A stretch of 64,000 nucleotides of DNA from Cellulomonas fimi ATCC 484. GTDB lineage: Bacteria > Actinomycetota > Actinomycetes > Actinomycetales > Cellulomonadaceae. A model generated the notes under the pieces. The model had not been told where the DNA came from and ran no database searches. It worked only from the letters and a program-made list of their open reading frames with translations. Shown piece after piece: positions 27,725 through 36,191 of the stretch. Positions within the stretch are counted from its first letter, which is position 1; each line of letters opens with the position of its first letter. The DNA lies in the NCBI RefSeq assembly GCF_000212695.1, contig NC_015514.1, forward strand, positions 3,968,001 through 4,032,000, read 5' to 3'. The position numbers were made by a program, and so were the translations under genes.

Positions 27725-27739
27725 CGGATAGTTCATCCG
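27725..27739. promoter_or_regulatory. TetR-type operator copy 2
   Basis: CGGAT-AGTTC-ATCCG, identical arms to the site at 27692-27706. Two same-face copies fit cooperative binding of two TetR dimers controlling both divergent promoters. Confidence 0.65.
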
Positions 27740-27777
27740 ATCGGATCGGTGATCGACTCATCGGTAGGCTGGCCGAC

Positions 27778-28332
27778 GTGGCAACCGAGCTGCGGCGCGA
27801 CGCCGCCCGCAACCGCGAGCTCCTCGTCGAGGCGGCACGCCGACGGCTCGACGACGGCGACCTCGAGCTCCGCCTGAACGCGCTCGCCGCCGACGCGGGC
27901 GTGGGCGTCGGCACGGCCTACCGCCATTTCCCCGACCGCCCGACGCTCCTCGCCGCGCTCGCCCGCCCCGGCCTCGCCGCGCTCGCCGCGCAGGTGCACG
28001 ACGACACCCAGGTCGACGACCCCGTCGACGGCATCGGCCAGGTGCTCCGGCACGCGATGCTCGCCCAGCTCGCCGACCCCGCGATCGCCGAGGTGCTGCG
28101 CCACGGGCCCGGCGGTGACGCCGAGGTCGCCGCCCTCGTGGCCGGCATGACCGCGGACGTCGAGCGGGCGCTCGCGCGCGCACAGGCCCAGGGTGCGGTG
28201 GCGGACCTGGGCCCGGGCGACCTCATCCGGCTGCTGTGCGGGCTGGACCACGCAGCCCGCCTCGGCACCGACCCGGCCGCCGACGCCGCCGCCTACGTCG
28301 ACCTCGTGCTGGGCGGCCTCCGCCCCCGGTGA
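27778..28332 (+). CDS. TetR family transcriptional regulator
   Basis: 184 residues from GTG 27778. The N-terminal helix-turn-helix is RNRELLVEAARRRL then LNALAADAGVGVGTAYRHFP (recognition helix ending in the typical YRHFPDR). The C-terminal part is a TetR ligand/dimer domain (about 75-180, LAQLADPAIAEVLRHGPGGD). It most likely represses itself and the divergent SDR gene through the paired CGGAT-N5-ATCCG sites. Ligand unknown. Confidence 0.93.
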   Translation: MATELRRDAARNRELLVEAARRRLDDGDLELRLNALAADAGVGVGTAYRHFPDRPTLLAALARPGLAALAAQVHDDTQVDDPVDGIGQVLRHAMLAQLADPAIAEVLRHGPGGDAEVAALVAGMTADVERALARAQAQGAVADLGPGDLIRLLCGLDHAARLGTDPAADAAAYVDLVLGGLRPR

Positions 28333-28449
28333 CGCCCACCGCCCGTCGCCGGTGACGTCTCTCTGTCCCCTCGGAGCCAGCGGGTCGTGCCGGCTGCGGC
28401 CGCGATGCCGGGCCCCGGGCAGCGTGACGCCGACCCGCGTGGGCTCGCG

Positions 28450-29265
28450 TCAGCGTCGCGCGACCACGGCGAAGGAACGGGCGTCCGGGTCGTACGGCGC
28501 GCCCGTGAGGTCGCCCCACAGGTCGGGCGGCCCGAACCCCCCGGTCGCGAGCTCGGCCGCCACCTGCGCCGGCGTGAGGCACTGCATCCAGTTCCAGAAC
28601 TGCCGCACGCTGCGGTCCGTGGCGATGGTGTACCGGTCGAGCACCAGATGCTCCTCGGGGTACGTCCACGTCTCGTGCGTGCCGAGGTAGGGCGGGTCGG
28701 CCCAGAAGCCGCCGTCGAGGTCCGCCGCCTCGACCACCCCGGGCTGGACCTCGTCGAAGCGTCGGTCCGCTGTCACGTCCATGACGAACGCGCCGCCCGG
28801 CCGCAGGGCGGTGAAGGTGCGGCCGAGGAGGAGGCCGCGCTGCTCCGGGCTCAGGACGCAGAAGTCCTCGTACACCAGCAGCGCCGCGTCGTACGGTCCA
28901 CCCAGGTCGGCCTCCAGGTAGTCGCCGACGTCGAACGTCGCCGGGAGCGCCTCCCGCGCGGCGACCTCCCGCGCGTGCGCCACCGACAGCCGGGAGACGT
29001 CGACCCCGTGCGTGACGACACCCCGGCGCGCGAGGCGCGACGCGTAGAGGCCCGGTCCGCACCCGAGGTCCAGCACCCGCGACCCACGGACCAGCCCGAG
29101 CTCGTCGACCATCCACCCGACGGAGCGGGCGATGACGTCGTGCGGGCGGGACGCGAGCGCCGAGCCGGGGTCGAGGTGGCACGCCAGCATCTGCTGCGCG
29201 ACGTGCGGGTCGTCCCAGAAGGCCGGTGTGGTGAAGGCGCTGAACGGGGCCGGGCGTTCCGTCAT
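28450..29265 (-). CDS. Class I SAM-dependent methyltransferase
   Basis: 271 residues from ATG 29265. SAM-binding motif I is SRVLDLGCGPGLYASRLARR, with VTHGVDVSRLSVAHAREVAA as motif post I and DAALLVYEDFCVLSPEQRG and RPGGAFVMDVTADRRFDEVQ further on. The C-terminal substrate part has YPEEHLVLDRYTIATDRSVR and FWNWMQCLTP. It matches the Methyltransf_25-like group acting on small molecules. Substrate unknown; isolated between TetR and a tRNA. Confidence 0.92.
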   Translation of the reverse strand: MTERPAPFSAFTTPAFWDDPHVAQQMLACHLDPGSALASRPHDVIARSVGWMVDELGLVRGSRVLDLGCGPGLYASRLARRGVVTHGVDVSRLSVAHAREVAAREALPATFDVGDYLEADLGGPYDAALLVYEDFCVLSPEQRGLLLGRTFTALRPGGAFVMDVTADRRFDEVQPGVVEAADLDGGFWADPPYLGTHETWTYPEEHLVLDRYTIATDRSVRQFWNWMQCLTPAQVAAELATGGFGPPDLWGDLTGAPYDPDARSFAVVARR

Positions 29266-29491
29266 GTCGCAGGGACCTCCTCGGGCGACGGCCGCGTCAC
29301 GGTCTCAGGCGATCGTCGCGCCGTCCATCGCATTCGCCGCGCACCCGACCGCCCCTGGCGACCGGTCGAGCGCTCTGCCGTGCAGCCGGCCAGGGCTCGC
29401 GGCCCACATGCGCGACGAGAGCTCCGCCCGTCGACGCCACGAACCAGCACCGCAGCGTGCCTGTAGTGCCAGGTCAGGCGCAGAGACAGCA

Positions 29492-29522
29492 ACACCCGTC
29501 CCGGAAGACCCAGGACGGGTGT
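29492..29522 (-). terminator. Hairpin terminator of tRNA-Ser(GCU)
   Basis: Stem ACACCCGTCC (29492-29501) / GGACGGGTGT (29513-29522), 11-base loop, about 43 bases past the 3' end of the minus-strand tRNA-Ser. The rest of the roughly 300-base gap between 29266 and 29564 shows nothing else. Confidence 0.65.
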
Positions 29523-29564
29523 CGACCAAGAACCACGGGCGGTAGTCGGACGAACTACCTGGAG

Positions 29565-29653
29565 CGGAGACGGTGGGATTTGAACCCACGGAAGGGTTGC
29601 CCCTTCACGACCTTAGCAGGGTCGCGCACTAGACCTGGCTATGCGACGTCTCC
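29565..29653 (-). tRNA. tRNA-Ser (anticodon GCU)
   Basis: 89 nt on the minus strand with the long variable arm of class II tRNAs. Acceptor GGAGACG pairs with CGTCTCC; anticodon loop CTGCTAA gives GCT at positions 34-36, reading AGC and AGU; T-arm GTGGGTTCAAATCCCAC is normal. Discriminator G as required by SerRS. CCA is not encoded. Confidence 0.97.
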
Positions 29654-29767
29654 AAGTGCAGCACAGGGTACCTGGCCCGCTCGCCGGGCGGCAAAGCGTG
29701 CCGTGACCAGCGACTCGGCCGCGCGTCCCGGTCACACCGGCGGCCCGACGTACCGATACTTCTCGGC

Positions 29768-30772
29768 GTGACCCTCGCCTCCCGCACCCACCGGCGCCCC
29801 CTCGTCGGCGGGCTCGTCGCGCTCGTCGTCGCGTCCACCGCCGCGTGCGGGCCGCTGGCCCCGACGGACGCCGCCGCGGTCGACCCCGCCCCCGCCGGGC
29901 CGGCTCCGTCGGCGCCCGCGCACGCCGCGGACGGGTCGGCACTCGCTGCGCTGGCGCTTCTGGAGGTCAAGGGTCGTGCCCCCAGGACGGGCTACGACCG
30001 CGACCTGTTCGCGTACCGCGAGGTGGACCTCGACGGGAACGGGTGCGACGTCCGCAACGACGTCCTGCGCCGGGACCTGGTCGACGCGGTGCTCAAGGAC
30101 GGGACGCAGGGGTGCGTGGTGCAGCAGGGCACGCTCGTGGACCCGTACTCGGGCACGACCATCCCGTTCACGCGCGGGGCGTCGACGTCGGACGACGTGC
30201 AGATCGACCACGTGGTCGCGCTGTCGGACGCGTGGCAGAAGGGCGCGCAGCAGCTCGACGAGGCGACGCGCCACCGGCTCGGCAACGACCCGCTCAACCT
30301 GCTCGCGGCGTCGGGGCCGCTCAACCAGGAGAAGGGCGACGGCGACGCGGCGACGTGGCTGCCGCCGAACACCGCGTTCCGCTGCGCGTACGTGGCGCGG
30401 CAGGTCGCGGTGAAGTACACGTTCGGGCTGTGGGTCACGCAGGCGGAGCACGACGCGATCGCACGGATCCTCGCGACGTGCCCGGAGGAGCCGTTGCCTG
30501 CGGGCTCCGCACCTCTCCCGGGGGCGACGGACGTGCAGCCGCCCGCTGCCGCGGCACCGGCACCGGCGGAAGCCGCGCCCGTCGAGCCGCCTCCGGCGCC
30601 GGACGCGGCGGCACCCGCGAACCCCGGCAACGCGGTCGACTGCCGGGACTTCGCGACGTGGGCGGAGGCCGACGCGTGGTTCCGCACCTACGAGCCGTAC
30701 TACGGCGACGTCGCGGAGCTCGACGGCAACGACGACGGCGAGGCGTGCGAGTCCCTGCCCGGCGCCCCCTGA
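29768..30772 (+). CDS. Secreted lipoprotein nuclease: HNH (DUF1524) plus excalibur domain
   Basis: 334 residues from GTG 29768. Residues 1-27 are a lipoprotein signal peptide ending in a lipobox with ASTAAC. An HNH nuclease domain (about 55-240) has DDVQIDHVVALSDAWQKGAQ, RHRLGNDPLNLLAASGPLNQ and KGDGDAATWLPPN, the DUF1524/GmrSD-like pattern with DH...N...N metal residues. A Pro/Ala linker leads to a C-terminal excalibur calcium-binding domain (about 290-330: DCRDFATWAEADAWF, DVAELDGNDDGEACESLPG). It is likely a cell-surface DNase used in nutrient recovery or competition. It stands alone and converges on the next gene. Confidence 0.92.
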   Translation: MTLASRTHRRPLVGGLVALVVASTAACGPLAPTDAAAVDPAPAGPAPSAPAHAADGSALAALALLEVKGRAPRTGYDRDLFAYREVDLDGNGCDVRNDVLRRDLVDAVLKDGTQGCVVQQGTLVDPYSGTTIPFTRGASTSDDVQIDHVVALSDAWQKGAQQLDEATRHRLGNDPLNLLAASGPLNQEKGDGDAATWLPPNTAFRCAYVARQVAVKYTFGLWVTQAEHDAIARILATCPEEPLPAGSAPLPGATDVQPPAAAAPAPAEAAPVEPPPAPDAAAPANPGNAVDCRDFATWAEADAWFRTYEPYYGDVAELDGNDDGEACESLPGAP

Positions 30773-30776
30773 GCGC

Positions 30777-32057
30777 TCAGCGCTCGAACGCCCAGGCGCG
30801 GTCGGTGAGCATGCGGGCCACGGCGAGACCGATCGCGAGGGCGGCGACGACGAGGCCGGCCTGCACGGCGTAGGCGATCGCGTCGAGCGTCTGCCCGTCG
30901 GACAGGTGGAACACGGCCCGGTAGGCGGTGACGCCGGGGACCATGATGACGACGGCGGGCACGGAGATGGTGATGCGGGGGACGCCGAGCCGGGGCGCGA
31001 CGGCCGCGGCCATGAGCCCGACGAGCAGCGCGACGACGGCGGCGGCGGCCTGCACGACCACGCCGGCGTCGACGAGCTCCAGGCGGACGACGTTCGCGAC
31101 CATGCCGACGGTCGCGGCGCCGACGGCCATGGGCCACGGGCTGTTGAACATGAGCGCGAACCCGATGACCCCGAGGAACGACGCCACGAACCGCAGGAGC
31201 AGCAGCAGCGCAGGGTCGAGGCCGAGGGGCGGCGGCGGGTCGGGCTGCAGGCCGACGACGCTCGACACGGCCCACACCGCGAGCGCCGCGGACGTCAGGA
31301 TCATGATCGCGTAGACGAGCCGCGCGACCCCCGCGGAGAAGTCGAGCTTCGCGAGGTCGAGCGCACCCGTGACGAGCGCGAACCCGGGGATGAGGAACAG
31401 CACCGCGGACACGTACCCCGCCTCGTGCCGCAGCGGGATGGCGCCCATCTCGTGCAGGACGGTGACGAAGCCGAGGTAGGTGAACGCGCCGAGCGCGGCC
31501 GCGAGCATCGTGACGCCGAACTGGTTGTAGCCGCGGTGCAGCAGGGCGCGGCGCAGCGCCTGGCCGAGCGACGCGCCGACGAACACCCCGGCGACCTCGA
31601 CGGGCCCCCCGTTGTTGAGGAACGCGAACGCCGCACACGCGATGCCGGACCACAGCGCGTTGAGCAGCGCCGGGTAGAGGGGCTTGCGGGACGCGATCGC
31701 GTCGAGCTCGGCGGTGGCCTCCTCGACGGTCGTCTCCACGCCGTCGCGCACCTTGCGCTGCTCCAGCCGGGACACGAGCGCCTCGAGCCGGGACAGCCGG
31801 TCGGCGTTGATGCCGACGGACCGGACCTCGGCCACCTCGGTGCGGAACGAGCGGCCGCGGTGCGAGGTCGTGGTGATCTCGGTGAGCGTCACGTGCGCCT
31901 CGTGCCGGTCGATGCCGAGGGCGCGGGCCATGCGGGCCATCGACGCCTTCACGCGGTACGAACCGGTGCCGGCGGACAGGCTCAGGCGGCCGACGCGCAG
32001 CGCGACGCCCGAGCGGCGGATGAGCTCGAGCTCGTCGTCGTCCGGTTCCGTGGGCAC
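30777..32057 (-). CDS. ThrE-type threonine/serine exporter family protein
   Basis: 426 residues. The cytoplasmic N-terminus (about 1-130) has the DUF1212 pattern SGVALRVGRLSLSAGTGSYR and VKASMARMARALGI, followed by about ten transmembrane helices: the ThrE half (about 130-275) and the ThrE_2/DUF3815 half (about 285-420, with MFNSPWPMAVGAATVGMVAN and VPAVVIMVPGVTAYRAVFHL). This resembles the full-length Corynebacterium ThrE exporter of threonine and serine. Substrate is inferred from family only. No regulator adjoins. Confidence 0.9.
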   Translation of the reverse strand: MPTEPDDDELELIRRSGVALRVGRLSLSAGTGSYRVKASMARMARALGIDRHEAHVTLTEITTTSHRGRSFRTEVAEVRSVGINADRLSRLEALVSRLEQRKVRDGVETTVEEATAELDAIASRKPLYPALLNALWSGIACAAFAFLNNGGPVEVAGVFVGASLGQALRRALLHRGYNQFGVTMLAAALGAFTYLGFVTVLHEMGAIPLRHEAGYVSAVLFLIPGFALVTGALDLAKLDFSAGVARLVYAIMILTSAALAVWAVSSVVGLQPDPPPPLGLDPALLLLLRFVASFLGVIGFALMFNSPWPMAVGAATVGMVANVVRLELVDAGVVVQAAAAVVALLVGLMAAAVAPRLGVPRITISVPAVVIMVPGVTAYRAVFHLSDGQTLDAIAYAVQAGLVVAALAIGLAVARMLTDRAWAFER

Positions 32058-32088
32058 CGGACCATCATCGCTGGTGGACCGCCCCCCT

Positions 32089-32126
32089 CACCCCGGGACC
32101 GTCGTCCCGGTCGGCCGTCCGGGGTG
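32089..32126 (-). terminator. Possible hairpin between ThrE and YdeI genes
   Basis: Arms CACCCCGG (32089-32096) and CCGGGGTG (32119-32126) enclose an inner GGGAC-CGTC-GTCCC hairpin. It lies between the ThrE start and the YdeI stop, both minus, so it does not clearly terminate either; a leader or upstream structure is possible. Confidence 0.3.
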
Positions 32127-32153
32127 TGGTGGTGGTCACCGGCCGGCCGACGC

Positions 32154-32741
32154 TCAGCGGTAGGTCCGCTCCCCCTGCGCGGCCCTGCGCGCGATCTCGG
32201 CGACCCGCGCGGCACGCGTCTCCGGACGGCGGACCTCGACGACGCGCAGCAGGTGCAGGCGCCGCGCCGACGGCGGGAACGCGTCCCAGTGCGCGCGGGC
32301 GCCGGGGAGCGCGTCGAGCGCGGCCTCCAGGTCGGGCGGGACGACGAGCGCCTCCACGTCGTCGAGCAGCGTCCAGGAGCCGTCGGCCTTCGCGGCCTCG
32401 ACGACGGCCGTGCCCGGGGGAAGCATCCGCCCCTCGGCGTCGAGCCGCGCGAGCCGGGCCTTGTTGGTGCGGGCCCACCCCGACCCGGGCTTGCGGGGCG
32501 CGAAGAACTGCGCGCTGCGCTCGTCGTCCAGGGACCGCTTGGTCGCGTCGATCCAGCCGACGGTCAGCGCCTCCTCGACGGCGGCCTCGTACGGGACCGC
32601 GGGGCGGCCCGTCGCCCGCTTCCACGACACCAGCCACACGCCCGCGGTGTCGGCGTGGTGCGCGACGAGCCAGTCCCGCCACTGCTCCAGGGTCTCGGCG
32701 TGGAGCTGCGGGGCGTCGTCGAGCCTGCTCATGACGCTCAT
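32154..32741 (-). CDS. YdeI/OmpD-associated family protein
   Basis: 195 residues. Start ATG 32741 or ATG 32732; both lie close behind GGGTGG. The family pattern is TLEQWRDWLVAHHADTAGVW, YEAAVEEALTVGWIDATKRS, FFAPRKPGSGWARTNKARLA, and a C-terminal helical domain with LPGARAHWDAFPPSARRLHL and VVEVRRPETRAARVAEIARR. Members are thought to act in stress or antimicrobial resistance, without a defined reaction. A short gap separates it from the coiled-coil protein. Confidence 0.92.
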   Translation of the reverse strand: MSVMSRLDDAPQLHAETLEQWRDWLVAHHADTAGVWLVSWKRATGRPAVPYEAAVEEALTVGWIDATKRSLDDERSAQFFAPRKPGSGWARTNKARLARLDAEGRMLPPGTAVVEAAKADGSWTLLDDVEALVVPPDLEAALDALPGARAHWDAFPPSARRLHLLRVVEVRRPETRAARVAEIARRAAQGERTYR

Positions 32742-32775
32742 CGTCCACCCGGCCGCCCACACCGGGAGGGTGCGC

Positions 32776-33912
32776 TCAGGGGGTGTCGAGGTCCGCGAGC
32801 GCCTGCTCGGCACGCTCCGCGGCGTGCTCGGCGTCGGCCTGCGCACGCTCGGCCTGCCGCAGGTCGCGCTGCGCGGACGTCACGGCCTTCTCGCGCGCGT
32901 GCAGAGCGGTCGCGGCACGGCTCTCCGCGTCGTCCGCGCGGGTCAGGGCCTTCTGCGCGGCCGCGAGGCGGTGCCGCAGGTCGACGAGCGCGGCGGTGAG
33001 GTCGTCGACCTCCCGGCGCGCGTCCGCGGCAGCCTGCTCGGCGTCGGCGACCTCCCGCTCCTGCTCGTCGCGTGCACGGGTGGCCTCGTCGAGCGTGCCG
33101 CGCGCCCGGCGCAGGGCCTCGTCCGCGTCCGCGTGCGCGCGGCGCGCCGCCTCGACGGCCTGCTCCCGCTCCCGGCGACGGCGGCGCTCGGCGGGCGACT
33201 CGCGCGGCTCCTCGGGCTCGGGCGGCTCGACGACGCGCAGGTGCCCGCGACCCGTGGCCGACCGCGCGCCGCCGGACCCCGACCCCGTGCCGGTCCGCGA
33301 GCCGGATCGCGTGCGTGGCCGCGCCCCGGCGCCTGCGCCCGTGTCGTCGACGCCACCCTCGCCGCGCGACCCGCCCCGACCACCCGCGGAGGTCCGCTCC
33401 GCCGGTGCGGCCGGCTCGACCGGCTCACCCGCGGCGATGCCGCCGAAGCCGACGAACTCGCGGCCGGCGGTCAGGCGCCCGGACGTCACGTCCCGCGCGA
33501 CGGCCGGGTCCGCGAGCGCCGCGGTCAGGGTCGCGTCCACCTCCTGCGCGACCGCGTCCCCGACCTTGTGGCCGGCCTGCCGTCCGAGCGCCCTCGCGCG
33601 TCCGACGAGCGAGGTGACGAGCGCGCGGCGCTGCTTCGACAGGTCCCGCAGCCCGGGGCCGTCCAGGCTGCGCTCCGCCTCGCGCAGGCTGTCCCCGAGC
33701 GCGAGGAGCTGGTCCGCGAGGCCTGGCACGTCGCGCAGCAGCGCGTTGACCAGCCACGCCGCGACCGTCGGCTTGCGCAGCGCCGCGATCTCCTTCGCCA
33801 GGTCGCGGTCCCCGGCGGCACGGGCGTCCTTCGCGGCGGCGTCCCGCCGGGCGACGAAGTCGTCGGGCGCGGCCGTGTAGAGCTCGTCGGCGACGTCGTC
33901 GAGGCCCGGCAC
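32776..33912 (-). CDS. Coiled-coil protein co-encoded with RNase II-like protein
   Basis: 378 residues, soluble. Residues 1-150 form a helical domain (ELYTAAPDDFVARRDAAAKD, LRKPTVAAWLVNALLRD, LGRQAGHKVGDAVAQEVDAT). A low-complexity Gly/Ser/Arg linker (about 165-220) leads to a long C-terminal coiled coil (about 232-375) of Ala/Glu/Arg heptads. The family is common in actinobacteria and unnamed to my knowledge. It starts three bases after the stop of the RNB gene, so the two are translated together and may act together in RNA turnover; that link is inference. Confidence 0.85.
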   Translation of the reverse strand: MPGLDDVADELYTAAPDDFVARRDAAAKDARAAGDRDLAKEIAALRKPTVAAWLVNALLRDVPGLADQLLALGDSLREAERSLDGPGLRDLSKQRRALVTSLVGRARALGRQAGHKVGDAVAQEVDATLTAALADPAVARDVTSGRLTAGREFVGFGGIAAGEPVEPAAPAERTSAGGRGGSRGEGGVDDTGAGAGARPRTRSGSRTGTGSGSGGARSATGRGHLRVVEPPEPEEPRESPAERRRRREREQAVEAARRAHADADEALRRARGTLDEATRARDEQEREVADAEQAAADARREVDDLTAALVDLRHRLAAAQKALTRADDAESRAATALHAREKAVTSAQRDLRQAERAQADAEHAAERAEQALADLDTP

Positions 33913-33915
33913 CGC

Positions 33916-35403
33916 TCAGCCCTCGGCGGGCCCGGCGGAGGAGCCTGCGCCGTCGAGCGCGAAGCGCACCGTGCGCCGCTCGGTCGACACCTCGGCCAGT
34001 CGGACGCGCACGTGCGTCCCGACGGGCAGGTCGACGCCCTCGACCCGGCCGCGCACGACCGGGTCGCGCAGCTGCACGACGCCCACGGTCGCGTCGTCGC
34101 GCACGTCGACGAGCATCCCGTCGAACTCCTCCCCGACGCGGCCGACCAGCAGCGCCGCCTCGACGATGTCGAGGCACCCGCGCTCGTACTCGTTGGCACG
34201 CCGGTCACCGCCCGCCATGAGGGCGGGCAGGTCCGGCAGCGCCGCACGCACCCACTCGGGCACGTCCGTCCCGGCGACGAGCGCGAGGCACGTCTCCCCC
34301 ACGAACCGGTCGACGAGGCGCCGCAGCGGGGCGGTCGTGTGCGCGTACGGCGCGGCGAGCGCCGCGTGCAGGGGCTGCTCCGGGAGCTCGCCGTCGAACG
34401 CGACGTAGGCGGCACCCCGCAGCAGGGTGGTCGCCTCCGACAGGAGCGCGGCGTGCGCGGGGTCGGACGCGTCGAGCCCGCGGACCACGTCGCCGACCGC
34501 GGCCCCGTCGGGCCAGTCGACGCCGAGCGCGGCGGCCTCGCGGCGCAGCCGTGCGACGTCGCGCGGGTCGGACGGGGGCAGGGTGCGCAGCACCCCCACG
34601 CGTCCGTCGAGCATGAGCCGGGCGGCGCACATGCCGGTCAGCAGCGAGATCTGCGCGTTCCACTCCTCCGCGTCCAGCGTGGCGCGGCTGACGAGCCGCC
34701 AGCGGCCGTCGGTGCGCTGGACCTCCTGCTCGGGCGTCGGCAGCGTGATCCCGCCGCGCTCCCGCTCCGCCTCCTGCCGCAGCAGGCCGACGTCGCGCAG
34801 CAGCGCGACCGAGCCGTCGGCGGTGCCGGTGTCGAAGGACCGCTGCACCTCGTCGTACGTGAGCTGCGCGCGGCTGCGGACCCGGCTGCGGCGCACGTCC
34901 ACCGCGGTCGGGGTGCCGTCCGCGTCGAGGTCGACCGTCCACAGCAGCGCGGGCGCGTCCTGGCCCGGCAGCAGGCTCGCGGCCCCCTCGGACAGGGCGG
35001 GCGGGTGCAGCGGCGTGCGGCCGTCGGGGGCGTACAGGGTGACGACGCGGCGGCGCGCCTCGGCGTCGACGGCCCCCCCGGGCCGGACCCACGACGCGAC
35101 GTCGGCGATCGCGTACCGCACCCGGAACCCGGCGCCCCGGCGTTCGAGGTGCACCGCCTGGTCGAGGTCCCGCGAGCCGGGCGGGTCGATCGTCACGAAC
35201 GGCACGTCGGTCGCGTCGACGAGCCCGTCGGGGGCCCGGGACGCCGCCTGCTGGGCCTCGGCGAGCACGTCCGGCGGGAACTCGGCCGGGACCGCGAGCT
35301 CGTCACGCAGGCGGGCGAGGCCGCTGCGCACGTCCTCGTCGACGGCGCGCGGGGGGCGCGCTCCTTGCGCGTCGGGGGCGAGGCGGACACGTCGTCGAGG
35401 CAC
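33916..35403 (-). CDS. RNB-domain ribonuclease (RNase II/R family)
   Basis: 495 residues. The catalytic start is PFVTIDPPGSRDLDQAVHLE (Asp73, Asp79, Asp81 of the metal site), then YAIADVASWVRPGGAVDAEA and the conserved YAPDGRTPLHPPALSEGAAS. TSAPLRR-like RLVDRF appears as YAHTTAPLRRLVDRFVGE. An S1-like C-terminal domain follows. It lacks the N-terminal cold-shock domains of RNase II and R, so it is the short actinobacterial form. A 3' to 5' exonuclease on single-stranded RNA is expected. First gene of a two-gene unit with the coiled-coil protein. Confidence 0.93.
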   Translation of the reverse strand: MPRRRVRLAPDAQGARPPRAVDEDVRSGLARLRDELAVPAEFPPDVLAEAQQAASRAPDGLVDATDVPFVTIDPPGSRDLDQAVHLERRGAGFRVRYAIADVASWVRPGGAVDAEARRRVVTLYAPDGRTPLHPPALSEGAASLLPGQDAPALLWTVDLDADGTPTAVDVRRSRVRSRAQLTYDEVQRSFDTGTADGSVALLRDVGLLRQEAERERGGITLPTPEQEVQRTDGRWRLVSRATLDAEEWNAQISLLTGMCAARLMLDGRVGVLRTLPPSDPRDVARLRREAAALGVDWPDGAAVGDVVRGLDASDPAHAALLSEATTLLRGAAYVAFDGELPEQPLHAALAAPYAHTTAPLRRLVDRFVGETCLALVAGTDVPEWVRAALPDLPALMAGGDRRANEYERGCLDIVEAALLVGRVGEEFDGMLVDVRDDATVGVVQLRDPVVRGRVEGVDLPVGTHVRVRLAEVSTERRTVRFALDGAGSSAGPAEG

Positions 35404-35523
35404 GGACCGAGCGTAGGCCGACGTGGTGCGGTCGCCACCCCGACCGGCGGGCCGTGCCCGCCCGTGCCCGGGCCCGGATCGGCGGGGTCCGGCGCGGTTC
35501 GGCCGTCCGAACTTCCGTCTTCG

Positions 35524-35538
35524 CAGGTCACCGACCTG
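35524..35538. promoter_or_regulatory. Palindrome upstream of mntP
   Basis: CAGGTC-ACC-GACCTG, a perfect 6-3-6 palindrome about 70 bases ahead of the mntP start and nested within GAACTT/AAGTTC arms. It is a candidate operator for a manganese-responsive regulator; no regulator gene lies nearby. Confidence 0.45.
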
Positions 35539-35608
35539 AAAGTTCCGAGATCGGTCTCACACCGCGCGCGTTTCCGCGCCCGTGCGACCGCCCCGTAGCG
35601 TCCCACCC

Positions 35609-36175
35609 GTGCCGACCTGGACCCTGCTGCTCGTGGCCGTGAGCGTGTCCGCCGACGCCTTCGCCGTCGCGCTCGGGCGAGGTCTGCACATCCGCCGGCT
35701 CTCGTTCCGGGACGTCGCGTCGATCGCCGTCGCCTTCGGCGCGTTCCAGGCCCTCATGCCGGTGCTCGGCTGGTTCCTCGGCTCCCGGCTGCAGGGGTAC
35801 ATCACCGAGGTCGACCACTGGGTCGCGTTCGGCCTGCTCGCCGTGGTCGGCGGCAAGATGCTCTACGAGGCGTTCACGGCCGGCGACGACGACGAGCCCG
35901 ACGAGGACCACATCGGCCTGCGTGAGCTGCTCGTCCTGTCGGTCGCCACGAGCATCGACGCGCTCGCGGTGGGCATCAGCTTCGCGTTCCTCGACGTCTC
36001 CATCGCCGGGGCCGCGGCGCTCATCGGCGTCGTCACGCTCGTCGTCTCCCTGGCGGGCGTGCTCATCGGCCACCGGGTCGGCGTCCGCTTCCGCGGCCCG
36101 GCCGAGGTCGTCGGCGGCGCGATCCTCGTCCTCATCGGCGTCCGCATCCTGCTGGACCACCTCGGCGTCTGGTGA
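35609..36175 (+). CDS. mntP: Manganese efflux pump MntP
   Basis: 188 residues from GTG 35609. Six transmembrane helices in two triplets. The acidic metal-site helices are VSVSADAFAVALGRGLHIRR (helix 1) and LSVATSIDALAVGISFAFLD (helix 4), the typical SxDAFAV / SIDALAVG repeat. The loop between carries Asp/Glu-rich DDDEPDEDH. MntP exports manganese to avoid toxicity. No yybP-ykoY riboswitch was evident by eye; a perfect palindrome lies upstream. Confidence 0.93.
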   Translation: MPTWTLLLVAVSVSADAFAVALGRGLHIRRLSFRDVASIAVAFGAFQALMPVLGWFLGSRLQGYITEVDHWVAFGLLAVVGGKMLYEAFTAGDDDEPDEDHIGLRELLVLSVATSIDALAVGISFAFLDVSIAGAAALIGVVTLVVSLAGVLIGHRVGVRFRGPAEVVGGAILVLIGVRILLDHLGVW

Positions 36176-36191
36176 CGCTCCCGGCGCCCGG

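Noticed and set aside
35440..35608. yybP-ykoY manganese riboswitch ahead of mntP
   Set aside because: The conserved loop sequences of that riboswitch were not found; only a simple palindrome is visible.
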